Shown one piece after another: positions 10,568 through 21,488 of a DNA stretch of 64,000 nucleotides. Numbering within the stretch: position 1 is the stretch's first letter; every line of letters starts with the position of its first letter. A model generated the notes under the pieces. That model made no database searches, was not told where the DNA came from, and worked only from the letters and a program-made list of their open reading frames with translations. This stretch comes from Brachynemurus nebulosus. Taxonomy: Eukaryota; Arthropoda; Insecta; Neuroptera; Myrmeleontidae. The stretch is taken from positions 7,376,709-7,440,708 of the forward strand of contig JAPWDM010000015.1 in the NCBI GenBank assembly GCA_035578155.1, written 5' to 3'. The position numbers were made by a program, and so were the translations under genes.

Positions 10568-13500
10568 AGACTTTTACGCCAACCTGGCGCTCACTACTCA
10601 GTAGGACAGTACTGGGTAACATTCACCTATACCGGCATTATGCAAGGTATTAGGCTCTGTGGAAGGGTAATGTGCCAAACCAATCCGTAAAAGTACCGTA
10701 GTACATTCACGGACGGGTCTGTCACATCACTCCTTATATTGTTGTTGTTGTTGCTTGAAACGAGGTGTTATGCGTCTATTTTGGTGTACACTGGTTCGTA
10801 CGACGAGACTTTTGTGGGAGCGTAGATGTTGGCTCAATGACAGACGGCTGTGAATGCCTAGTTCGTTTTCGTGTCCTTAGAGAATAGGTAGGATTAGGGA
10901 CAGAGGGAAGGGAAAGGACTGTTTGTGTTTGTGTGTGTGTTCGTGTATGTGTGTGGATGTGTCGTTCTATTTTTCGTTTCTTGGTGTAAATGTGTTCTGG
11001 TTCATCAAATTGCTCATTAAGATCGGGTGTACCTGGAATTGCGCGTTTAGATGGTACAGAGGTTGACGGACCTTGTGTGTTATTGAGTTGGGGAGGATTG
11101 TGCATCAGAGCGGTAACAGTGACAGTGTGGCAGTTGGTCGATCCTCCCTCTCCATCAGACGAATCTGGATCTGTATGTGTGTTAGGTGTTTGTGTTTCAG
11201 TGGTAGCGTATTGTGTGTTTATGTATGTGTGTTGTGTGTCTGTAAGGTGAGTGTCAGTGTGTTGTTCACTCACTGTAGATGGCTCAGATGGAGTACAAGC
11301 AGATCTTGTGCTTTCACATATCGCAGTCGGATTCGTATTACTGAGGAACTTCCGTACTATACGACATGTGTTTATGATCACTGCCTTTTGCATAGTGACA
11401 TATGTGTACTTTGGGAGACCCAAGAGGCTCAAGCTATTGTGTAGTGTGTGTGGAATGACCCCGGTGGCACTGAGTACTATTGGAACAATGTGGACATGTT
11501 CCATTCGCCATTGTTGTTTTATTTCGGCTACGAGGTCAGTGTATTTCTCCAATTTAACTGCGTGTGTTTTTTGTAAGTTATGTGTATTCGGAACCGCAAT
11601 GTCGATCAGATAGGTGGTCTTAGTTTGTTTCATTACGAAGGTGATATCTGGTCGATTATGATTTATGGTCTTATCTGTAATAATCGACCGATCCCAGTAA
11701 AGTCTTCAGGAGTCATTCTCCGCTACTACTTTTGGTGTGAGCTTGTAGTAAGGGGTTTTATCGGTTATAAGGTGGTGTTTAACCGCTAGTTTCTGGTATA
11801 TGATTTTGCCAACCTGGTCGTGACGGTGTTTATATTCGGACTGAGCGAGCTGAGTACAGGCAGCTGTGATGTGTTGGATTGTTTCGGGTTTGGAATGGCA
11901 CCTCCGGCATGAGTCAGATGTTATTGACGAGTCACGAAGTATGTATTTTGAGTAATTTTTTGTATGAATTACTTGATCTTGTATAGCCAGCATAAATCCT
12001 TCAGTCTCCGGGAAAAGACTTCCTTGACTCAACCAGGCGTGCGACGCTGCTTTGTCGACGTTACTCTGGTTAAGATCATGTGGATGTCTTCCATGTAGAG
12101 GCTTGCGGATCCATTGCTGGATTTTGTCCTCCTTCGTGACCAAGGGGCAAAAACTATCTGGCATTTCTGTGTGTGAGAGGTTTAATGGTGTGTATGCCTC
12201 GTCGGCTTGGATTATTGCATTGTGTAGGTGTGATGTGTGTATTTTGGCGTAAAAGTATTCTCGCAAGTTATGAACCTGTTTATTATGCATGTTCCTTATG
12301 TCTACAAGACCCCGACCCCCTTCGGCTCTTGGCAGCGTCAGTCGTTCTATCGCTGCTTTGGGATGATGAATTCTGTATTTGGTCATAAGGACGCGGGTCT
12401 TGATCTCGATGTTTGTCAGGTCCGTAGGCGTCCATTTGATTACCCCAAATGAGTACGTTAGCACCGGAACTGCGTAGGTGTTAATGGCTTTGATGGGTTT
12501 TTTTCCATCAAGGTGGGTGTTCAGTAATCTCTGTACACGCGCTAGGTATTGCTGCATTAGGTGTTGTTTTACAGCGCTGTGATCTATACGTTCATCCTGG
12601 TTGAATCCGAGATACCGATACAACTCTCCCTCGTCCATTGGCTGCATAACAGACTCCGATTCGAGTTCAAATGCGACCGCATCCCGTTTTCCCCCAGAAC
12701 GACACTGTGTCCGACATTTGTCAATCCCGAACTCCATGCAGAGGTCTCGCGAAACTTCCCTGGAAAATCCCAGCAGCTTCTGTAATTGATTTTTAGTTGC
12801 TGCGTAGATCTTTATATCAACCATGTACATTAGATGTGAAATAGTATGGCGCGAATTCATTTTTGTCCCCACATTATAACCGTATTTGGTTTCATTCAAC
12901 AGACGTGAAAGTGGATTCATTGCGAGACAAAACCATAATGGACTCAATGAGTCGTCTTGGAATATGCCGCGTCTTACTTGAATAAGATCGCTTGTTGTCT
13001 TTTCGTTACCAATACTTAAATGTAAGGTCGTTCGCCATTCGGACATGATTGTTCCAAGGAAGTTCACGATACTTGGGTGTATTTTATACAGCTCCAATAC
13101 TCTCCGTAACCAGGAGTGCGGCACCGAATCAAATGCCTTTTTGTAATCAATAAACGCTGTGTACAGGTTACGTTGTCTTCCTTTCGCTTGTTCCAGTACT
13201 ACGGAGTCAATCAGAAGCTGCTCTTTGCAACCTTGTGACCTCTTTCGACATCCCTTTTGTTCTTCTGTCAGTATGGTGTTAATCTGACAATGTTCATTGA
13301 TCTTTTCTGCCAGACAGGACGTCAAAGTCTTATACACAGTAGGCAAGCAGGTGATAGGCCTATAATTAGCAGGATTTTTTGTATCACTGTTTTTTAATTT
13401 CATATATGTGATACCCTGCGTTAGGAACTTCGGTGTCAGGTTTGGTGTTCTTATAAATAGTGTAAATTGTTCAGCGAGATACTTGTGTGCTGATGTAAAG

Positions 13501-15059
13501 TGTTTGAGCCAGTAGTTTTGTATGTTGTCGATGCCAGGTGCCTTCCAGTTATGCGATCTCTGTAAAGCTCTGGAGACGTCCTCTGTAGTAATGTCCGTAT
13601 AGGGCATCTCCGGAAGATGTTCTTTATTCCTATACTCTGTATCGATCCAGCTGGCTTTGGCATTATGGTCAATGGTGTTGGACCATATATTCGCCCAAAA
13701 ACTATGGAGTGCGTTCTTCTCCGGTAGACCATTACTGTCAGTTACCGTGTTCGTTAGAGACTGATAAAATCGTCTCTCGTTTCTGCTGAACGCTTGGTTT
13801 TGTCGTTTGCGTTCAGTACTGGTCTTATACCTTCGTAAGCGTTTCGCTAGTGCTGTTAGTTTTTGATGAAGCGTATCTCTGATCTCTGTGAGTGTTTTAT
13901 TGGGTTCCTCGTATTGTGTGTGTACTGTGTGTTTGTGTAATATGTCGTGTATGTATTTGTTGAGACGTTTGGACCTCGTACCCTGTTGGTATTGGGTGAT
14001 CCTGCCGAGGTTGCATCGGATGTTGTTGATGCGTTTATTCAATCCTGTTTCCCAAGCAGGAGTTTTGTGTTCCTTCGAGTTGTGCGCTACAGGTGGTGTT
14101 ACATCGGAACCGTTACAACGTATAGCGGCAACGGCTCCACAGTAAATAGCTGTGTGTAACTCGATAAAATTGTCACATGTTTCCAAGTGTTTAGGCAGTA
14201 TTGTATTGTTTAATATCTCAACGATCTCAGCCAATCTACGTGAGGTGTGTTGTTTAGGCAACAAGTACCTATGTGTGGGGTCCGTCCCTTCAAATTCAGT
14301 AAGCGCTGTGTTAAACTCCAGTTCGATCTCTTGCAGTAGGGTGTCATTTACTGCTGTCTCATAGTGGTTAGGCTCATACTCGACAAGTTGTTGAATGTCG
14401 TTTGGTGTGGGGCTTCCCATTTCTGGTGGGCCGTCGGCCTGACTTTCTTCATTTTGAGCAAATTGATGTGCGACTTGTGTTTTAATGGTGTTTATGAGGG
14501 AGGAAGGGATAAGGTTATTGGTAAAAATGACACGTTTTTGGTCTGCCAGTCTCTGTTCAGTAACGCGACTTAGGTGAGGGTAGCTGCGCGCGAACTCTTG
14601 ATGTAATTTTGTACGGTAACCAGCTTTGTCCGTTTCAAGTCTAGTAACTTTGAAGTATGTGCGTACGATGAATTCATTCAGTTCATCTGTCCATTGCATA
14701 CGCACACGCTTCTTACCAGCTTTAGTGGTCCCCAAAGGATGCTCCGAGGAAACACTTAAAGTCGGCTGAGCCACGGGTGTTGGGGGCTCCGTAAGTAGGG
14801 CAGTAGCATTTTGGCTGAAGGTGTTGTTACAGCTGACAGGTGGCTGCCTAGAACCCAGCCTGTCGTCACCGCGATCTAAGCTGTCACATTCAGTGGTGGC
14901 CCTGATGCGCCCGGTCGCTCCACCGGCAGCGGCATTTTTCCGAGGCTTTTCTTTTCTTAACTTCTCCATCCTAATGGGGTGTCCTTTTAGTCGCCTTTTA
15001 CGACAAGCAGGACTTACTGTGGGGAAATTCTGCAAAGTGAAGCCCCCACCCACAGGGCG
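10568..15059 (-). mobile_element. R4/Dong-like retrotransposon, copy B
   Basis: About 4.5 kb on the minus strand, bracketed by (TAT)n at 10549-10567 and (TTA)n from 15060. The 5' end on its own strand is CGCCCTGTGGGTGGGGGCTT. Collinear with copy C (21399-25913) at equivalent positions in the opposite palindrome arm. In a ~360-bp sample they differ at about 13 sites, mostly C/T or G/A, so roughly 3-4 percent. A different subfamily from copy A. Confidence 0.9.
10776..14969 (-). pseudogene. Dong-like retrotransposon protein, copy B (one nonsense codon, mutated RT site)
   Basis: Protein order as in copy A: Myb/SANT-like block (MQWTDELNEF), RT, CCHC knuckle (CRRCHSKPETIQH), restriction-like endonuclease (NRPD, then LIDIAVP), and a long Thr/His-rich C-terminal tail partly encoded by CA repeats. 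Candidate ATG at 14969, but the frame is open upstream through the TAA repeat and into element X as far as 15320. Two lesions stand out. A TGA at 11706-11708 replaces the Cys codon seen in copy C and cuts the protein within the endonuclease; the frame then continues to 10776. In the RT active site the first catalytic Asp of YMDD is Val (GTT at 12819-12821, giving YMVD). A Gly of the GDSLSP block is also Asp. This copy should be catalytically dead. Confidence 0.85.
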
Positions 15060-15119
<60 letters not shown>

Positions 15120-15121
15120 TA

Positions 15122-15149
<28 letters not shown>
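15060..15149. repeat. (TTA)n followed by a T-run
   Basis: About 20 TTA units, then about 28 T. On the minus strand this is the poly(A)-(TAA)n tail of X copy 2 and the insertion site of Dong copy B. Confidence 0.95.
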
Positions 15150-15153
<4 letters not shown>

Positions 15154-16658
15154 AAAATTGGGGCACTGCTGCCGGTGGATGGCGCGGTCAGCAGTGTCCG
15201 GCGGCATCGCCATCGAAGGGCATGCGCCGCCAAAACGGGAAAATGATAAAAACGACACATATAGACAGGAACACATAAATGCATTAGACAACGGACAAAC
15301 ATACACATGATAAAATTCACCGATGAGCCCTGCCATCCCAGGGCTTCATAACGAGCGGACAGTCCTTAGTGTCGGTACGCTAAGTACTAGCCAGAACCTC
15401 CGGTCACCAAGGACTGAAAACCAACGATGAAACTCCGAGGTGTAAAGGGCCTCGGAGTGGAGAATACTGAGTAAAAATATCACAGATAACATCACAATAA
15501 TATCACATGGAAAAAAAAATATATGAGGAAAATCTTATTACGTCACTGGGGAGCCACAGGCCGACCAGTGCCGCAATAAGTAGTTAAAAACAAAACCGCT
15601 GAAGGGCTACAACAGCAAGCCCACAACGGCACAATAAAATATCACAGATAAGATTAAAAAAATGATGTACCACCTCGGGTGGAAAAGGCCCCCAGTGGTA
15701 CATCGTTAAAACAAAACGAATTAAAAACAATCTTATTAAAAAATAAAAACAACAATATCACAGATTTCAAAAATTTCTTGCTCTGTGACACGATTCCGCT
15801 CCCCATAGTTTCCACAAATCCGAAATGGCTTCGTCAACACCTAGGAACTCACATGTGTAGGGACAGTGACATCTGATTACTGAGCAACATGTACTGTTCT
15901 GTCAGATAACTGATTACTGGGTACATGTGCCGTTCTGTCAGATGTCGGGGTCAACCTACACGGGAGACCGGTACGATGACTAGGCCACGTTCGTCCGAGT
16001 CGAGGCTACAGAGAACGGGACAATGCCACAGAGTATCACAGAGCCAACATCTGACCTGTGTTCGTATCACTTCGACGGGGCGAAAGCCGCCATATCAACG
16101 CCCACGAATGCATCCGTACGAGGGACAACGACGTCTCCTTACTGGGCGAGCTCGCTCAAGCTGTTCGGGCAGACGTCGACTCGCACGCGTGGCCGATGAG
16201 AACGAGTGCGTCGAGAGCCGCATTCCTACCCATCGAAATGACAAGAACAAGGCTAGGGAAATATCACAGAACGAGCAGATTAAAAAATACCACCTCAGGC
16301 ATGAGAACTCAAGGTGGCATAACAACTATCACAGGTATAAAAACATCACAGATCAGTCAAACAAAATCACAAATGCAATATCACATATTTCAACTCGTCT
16401 GAACGGTCTCGTCGGACTCTGAATATCACGCCCATGAGAGTAGACAGCATTGACGACGCATTGAATTCCGGTGAAGGTACCAATTAAACCAAAAACAAGC
16501 TGACGCAGGCATAACACTGACTCGGGGGATACGACATCGTCCCCTCCACACGATCATCCTTGTCGAAACACGGTACCAGAGCCTCGTCAGCCTGCTAGCC
16601 GAAGCTAACAGTTGCCCGCCAGGCACGAACGGGGACGTGAAGGTTGGATTTTAGCCCA
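15150..16658 (-). mobile_element. Nonautonomous retroelement X, copy 2 (full length)
   Basis: Minus strand, from the (TAA)n border near 16660 (own-strand start TGCTGGGCTAAAATCC) to a poly(A) tail at 15150. It is the only large difference between the two palindrome arms, so it arrived after or independently of the inverted duplication. It holds a series of hairpins (plus-strand coordinates): 15326-15345, 15360-15416, 15433-15457, 15534-15580, 15664-15704 (10-bp perfect stem) and 16290-16317. Most lie between TGTGATATT motifs (AATATCACA on the plus strand near 15476, 15499, 15646, 15757, 16257, 16378). ORFs in it are not conserved with copy 1, so it is probably noncoding. Confidence 0.75.
15326..15345 (-). 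ncRNA. Conserved hairpin with compensatory change in element X
   Basis: Own strand: AGCCCTG, loop GGATGG, CAGGGCT (7-bp stem). Copy 1 at 1178-1199 has the same loop with stem AGATCCTG/CAGGATCT. A C-G pair has become T-A and one full pair has been added, so pairing is kept although the sequence changed. Confidence 0.55.
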
Positions 16659-16659
16659 G

Positions 16660-16661
<2 letters not shown>

Positions 16662-16744
<83 letters not shown>
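16662..16744. repeat. (TTA)n microsatellite
   Basis: About 27 ATT/TTA units at the 5' side of X copy 2. The equivalent place in the right arm (21361-21398) is the TAA tract at the 5' end of Dong copy C. Confidence 0.95.
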
Positions 16745-16747
<3 letters not shown>

Positions 16748-16971
16748 TTTTTTATTATAATAAGAATTGTACAGAATTTTGATAAGAATTGAATGTAAAA
16801 TGTTGAACTGGGAAAAATTTTAATAGTTATAAAGAAATTAGCATTATGAATAATACAATTTTGTTCGTCATTGGCCTGACCTTTACATAAGGTTAAAACT
16901 ATTCATTAATAAAAATTTTTTAGTACATCAAACATGTATACGAAGTATCCCATCATTTAAATACCTAATTA

Positions 16972-17891
16972 AAGCCGGTTACACACGGTCTGATCTCATC
17001 GGCCAATAAAATAGACATTATTGACGACGTAAAGATTCTCTCTGGTGTCTCTCATGGTGGTAAAATTAGGACTAGTATCAAGTTAAAATATACGCATAAA
17101 TGTTTAATTGGGGATATAAAATCTAGTAATCCGCCCATAATTTGTATAATAGGTATTCTAATGACAATTACACGTATACAAAAATTTTTACTTGATACAG
17201 ACTCTAATTTAAAAAAAAAAAAAAAAAAAAAACAAACCTGAGATGCTTGCGTAATCTTTACGTCGCCAAGAATCAGCTACCCACGCGATGATAATATGAT
17301 AATTTAGTATTTCAATAGTCATGGACGCTGTTCAGCGTTAACTTAAACCTAAGTAACTGTGACACAACCTTGTAACTCGTTAACAATTCCACATAATTCC
17401 ATATAACGTATACTAGTTGTCAAAATAGTGTACCAGCTGGTCGTTTCGTCATTATAGGTTATGATCTTGATCGTGTTAATTTAAAATTGTACCAAAATAG
17501 TCGTTTATACAACCACCAATCTTAATTTTAAATTCTATTAAATAAAAAAAAAATTGGCGCTTGCTTTATGGTTAATCGTAAACAATCTTTTTTTTTTGTT
17601 TTTGTTTTGTTTTTTTTTTTTTGTTTTTTTTATTTTTTTTGTTTTTGCTTTTTTTTTTTACGTTTTTGTATTAATAAAATTAAAATGTCATATTTAACTT
17701 ATCAGTTTTTATATTAAATTATAATATAGTTAGCTAAGAGTAAGTTATAATGACCTGATCGCAGATGACCTGATTTGATTGAATGACTTCAATCACACAA
17801 TGGTCTTAGATTATAATTTTTATCAATAAATTCGTTCGCAACTTTAAGATTGATTAAGAATCTAGTCTTTTGGTTCGTGTGTAACGGGCTT
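16972..17891. mobile_element. TA-flanked MITE, left-arm copy
   Basis: 920 bp with short terminal inverted repeats (AAGCCGGTTACACACG and CGTGTGTAACGGGCTT), flanked by TA on both sides, as for Tc1/mariner-type insertions. The interior has long T-rich tracts (17589-17660) and no ORF. Its mirror copy is 20214-21133. Confidence 0.75.
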
Positions 17892-18243
17892 TATGCTGTT
17901 AACAGCATCATAGAGCATTAAATCAACTACGTATTCATGAAAAATACGAAAAATGCCGAATATACCGGAAGTGCGAACGTTTACATATTTCCTATGTAAA
18001 ATTATCGCGTGGCTTGTTGTTTCGTTTTAATGTTTTATTTGTGTTTCTCACTTCAGTTGCTTCACGTCGTTCATTTTTCATTTTTTATTTGCGTCTGTTA
18101 AATTGTGGTTATTGTTGGATACTACTTGTTAGTTGTTTTTGAGAAGAAACGATGATTTAGTGTGTTGGTATGAAACAATTTATACATATTAAAAATAAAA
18201 ATAAAGAAAATTTATAAATTAAACTTTAATTTTAGCTGTAATA

Positions 18244-18321
18244 ATGGAAAAATTAGTATTAAATACTTTTATCGAAGCTATACAATCAGACGATAGTTTT
18301 ATGCATGTGGGAGCTGTGGTT
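18244..18321 (+). pseudogene. Duplicated first 26 codons of the HARBI1-like gene
   Basis: Inverted copy of the start of exon 1 (19861-19784), beginning at ATG 18244. It diverges abruptly after GGAGCTGTGGTT, which marks the inner breakpoint of the palindrome. One coding difference is visible (Leu to Val). Confidence 0.9.
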
Positions 18322-19783
18322 CTCTGACGCGCCATCTACATTCCCTAATTTATTTTTTATTTAAAAAATGTCAAATTAAAATGTGTAAATGGGAAACGTA
18401 AAAATAAAAAAATTCAGTATAATAATTTCTAATATTTATTGAATATTTACTTATATATAATTATGTACACGTATAAAAATTTATATATTATTAATAAAAA
18501 ATAAAATATTATAAATAAATACATTAGTTTAACATATTACAAATAAAATCTCTTTTAAAATTTTTATTAGAATTAATTACATTTATATAATTATTAAAAT
18601 ATATATTATAATCTTCCTCACTATCATCAATTTCATCATTATTAGCGGATTCATTAATTAAAATAAAATTGTGTAAAATACATGCTGCTAAAATGGTTTT
18701 TGAGCTTCTCTTAATTGAATTTGTTTCTAAATATTTTAATCGACGCCATTTACCTAAAAAATGTAATAAATAATCAATTTTTTTTTTTTAAAGTAAGTTG
18801 TACTATGAATTTTAATTATGGAATTATACTGATAAAATCGACGTACCTTTTAAATTTGCAAACGTCCGTTCGATAACTGATCTCGCTTGACTTAATTTTC
18901 GATTAAATATTATTTGTTTCTCTGTTAAGTGACCATTATCTCTATACGGCGTTAAAACGTATTTCGGTAATGGATACGCACTATCTGCTACGATATGTTG
19001 ATGTACTGGTATCAAATTATTTATATTTTTACATAAATTACTGTTATGGAAAATTCGGGCATCGTGCATTCTTCCGGGCAGTCCAACAAATATATCTCGC
19101 AAAATTTTTTTGTCGTCGCATACGGCTTGTAGTACGATCGAATATGTATATTTTCTATTGTAAAAATCAACTGAATTTCGTGGCGGTGCTTTTATATTAA
19201 TATGACACCCATCAATGGCACCAATGATTCCAGGTATACCTAAAATTTAATTAAATACATTATAATGAATATTTCACAATAATTTTTATATATTTTACCG
19301 CATCTAATTTGGATTCGATTTGATATTTTTTGGCATTCGCCAACTGTTGGCCATTTAATATAAATATTTTTTAATTTATTTATTAGATAGATAATTTCAT
19401 AAAAAATCGTATGGCTTGAACTTTCACTAAAATCAAACCGATCGCCTCCAGACGAAAAAGTCTCTTGTCTCCCAAGCATGGATAATGTAAATAAAACCTT
19501 TTTTTCAAAAGGAATCTTACTATTTCCGGTTTTATACGGCGCCAGTTCATTAATTAATTTCTGTAAGCAAACAATGAAATGAGCAATAAGTATATTTTAT
19601 TTTTATTTGAAAGAAATATTTTTAAAAACTTACTTGAAAAGCTGAACGTGACATACTGAAATATTTCTTAAATTGATCCAAAGTATATTTTGGAATAGTT
19701 ATTTCAAAATAATTTTTATTTCTTCTTTTTTTAATTTTTTGGGGTACATAATTATTTTTAGCCACCGTTTCTTCTATTACTTC
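18322..19783. other. Loop of the giant palindrome
   Basis: 1,462 bp present once, between the two arms. It holds exon 1 (part) to exon 4 of the HARBI1-like gene plus about 200 bp beyond its stop codon. Confidence 0.9.
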
Positions 19784-19861
19784 AACCACAGCTCCCAAAT
19801 GCATAAAACTATCGTCTGATTGTATAGCTTCGATAAAAGTATTTAATACTAATTTTTCCAT
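18524..19861 (-). CDS. HARBI1-like (PIF/Harbinger) transposase, four exons
   Basis: DDE-type nuclease of the PIF/Harbinger superfamily (DDE_Tnp_4). Exons on the minus strand: 19861-19634, 19560-19299, 19239-18847, 18753-18524; total 1,113 nt, 370 aa plus stop, close to the ~350 aa of HARBI1 proteins. All three introns (73, 59 and 93 bp) have GT-AG ends, in phases 0, 1 and 1, and joining them keeps the frame. The catalytic triad is present: Asp173 in GAIDGCH (19213-19211), Asp249 in VADSAYP (18985-18983) and Glu287 in SVIERTF (18871-18869). LPGRMHDARIF and LHNFIL are family blocks. The N-terminal part to about residue 160 carries the helix-rich DNA-binding region. A possible poly(A) signal lies at 18440-18435. 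No internal stop is seen. The usual Harbinger Myb-like partner gene is absent. The first 78 coding bases lie in the palindrome arm, the rest in the loop. Confidence 0.88.
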
Positions 19862-20213
19862 TATTACAGCTAAAATTAAAGTTTAATTTATAAATTTTCT
19901 TTATTTTTATTTTTAATATGTATAAATTGTTTCATACCAACACACTAAATCGTCGTTTCTTCTCAAAAACAACTAACAAGTAGTATCCAACAATAACCAC
20001 AATTTAACAGACGCAAATAAAAAATGAAAAATGAACGACGTGAAGCAACTGAAGTGAGAAACACAAATAAAACATTAAAACGAAACAACAAGCCACGCGA
20101 TAATTTTACATAGGAAATATGTAAACGTACGCACTTCCGGTATATTCGGCATTTTTCGTATTTTTCATGAATACGTAGTTGATTTAATGCTCTATGATGC
20201 TGTTAACAACATA

Positions 20214-21133
20214 AAGCCCGTTACACACGAAACAAAAGACTAGATTCTTAATCAATCTTAAAGTTGCGAACGAATTTATTGATAAAAATTATAATCTAAG
20301 ACCATTGTGTGATTGAAGTCATTCAATCAAATCAGGTCATCTGCGATCAGGTCATTATAACTTACTCTTAGCTAACTATATTATAATTTAATATAAAAAC
20401 TGATAAGTTAAATATGACATTTTAATTTTATTAATACAAAAACGTAAAAAAAACAAAAACAAAAACAAAAAAAAAAAAAAAAAAAAAAAAAAAACAAAAA
20501 CAAAAAAAAAGATTGTTTACGGTTAACCATAAAGCAAGCGCCAATTTTTTTTTTTATTTAATAGAATTTAAAATTAAGATTGGTGGTTGTATAAACGACT
20601 ATTTTGGTACAATTTTAAATTAACACGATCAAGATCATAACCTATAATGACGAAACGACCAGCTGGTACACTATTTTGACAACTAGTATACGTTATATGG
20701 AATTATGTGGAATTGTTAACGAGTTACAAGGTTGTGTCACAGTTACTTAGGTTTAAGTTAACGCTGAACAGCGTCCATGACTATTGAAATACTAAATTAT
20801 CATATTATCATCGCGTGGGTAGCTGATTCTTGGCGACGTAAAGATTACGCAAGCATCTCAGGTTTGTTTTTTTTTTTTGTTTTTTTTGTTTTTTTTTAAA
20901 TTAGAATCTGTATCAAGTAAAAATTTTTGTATACGTGTAATTGTCATTAGAATACCTATTATACAAATTATGGGCGGATTACTAGATTTTATATCCCCAA
21001 TTAAACATTTATGCGTATATTTTAACTTGATACTAGTCCTAATTTTACCACCAGATACACGAGAGAGAATCTTTACATCGTCAATAATGTCTATTTTATT
21101 GGCCGATGAGATCAGACCGTGTGTAACCGGCTT
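20214..21133. mobile_element. TA-flanked MITE, right-arm copy
   Basis: Mirror copy of 16972-17891, the same 920 bp, again bordered by TA. A long A-rich tract lies at about 20445-20510. Confidence 0.75.
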
Positions 21134-21354
21134 TAATTAGGTATTTAAATCATGGGATACTTCGTATACATGTTTGATGTACTAAAAAATTCTTAATGAA
21201 TAGTTTTAACCTTATGTAAAGGCCAGGCCAATGACGAACAAAATTGTATTATTCATAATGCTAATTTCTTTATACCTATTAAAATTTTTGCCAGTTCAAC
21301 ATTTTACATTCAATTCTTATCAAAATTCTGTACAATTCTTATTATAATAAAAAA

Positions 21355-21355
<1 letters not shown>

Positions 21356-21398
<43 letters not shown>
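21356..21398. repeat. (TAA)n microsatellite
   Basis: About 14 AAT units at the 5' junction of Dong copy C. Confidence 0.95.
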
Positions 21399-21399
<1 letters not shown>

Positions 21400-21402
21400 G
21401 CC

Positions 21403-21483
21403 CTGTGGGTGGGGGCTTCACTTTGCAGAATTTGCCCACAGTAAGTCCTGCTTGTCGTAAAAGGCGACTAAAAGGACAACCCA
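21403..21483 (+). promoter_or_regulatory. Candidate HDV-like ribozyme at the 5' end of copy C
   Basis: Order of pairings fits the nested double pseudoknot: P1 CTGTGGG (21403-21409) with CCCACAG (21435-21441); P2 TGGG (21410-21413) with CCCA (21480-21483); P3 TTC/GAA between them; P4 GTCCT...GTCG with CGAC...AGGA (21445-21476); then CAA before the P2 3' strand. Copy B keeps P1 and P2. HDV-like ribozymes are known at the 5' ends of R2 and related LINEs. The fold here is my inference. Confidence 0.4.
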
Positions 21484-21488
21484 TTAGG

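Larger units (their letters stand above)
10025..18321 (+). repeat. Giant palindrome, left arm
   Basis: Reverse complement of 19784-26456, apart from a ~1.6-kb insertion (X element plus microsatellite, about 15060-16745). The arm starts at GGGCCTATTCGTACCGCACC and ends inside a copy of the first 26 codons of the transposase. In the outer 545 bp I count about four mismatches; in the inner arm about 1-2.5 percent. Contains Dong copy B, X copy 2 and one MITE. Confidence 0.95.

Noticed and set aside
10990..15246. Plus-strand ORFs across Dong copy B (and minus-strand ones across copy C)
   Set aside because: Antisense shadows of the retrotransposon protein; the same pattern appears in both copies.
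15925..16422. 165-codon ORF inside X copy 2
   Set aside because: The equivalent frame is not kept in copy 1 and the region is rich in hairpins. Treated as noncoding.
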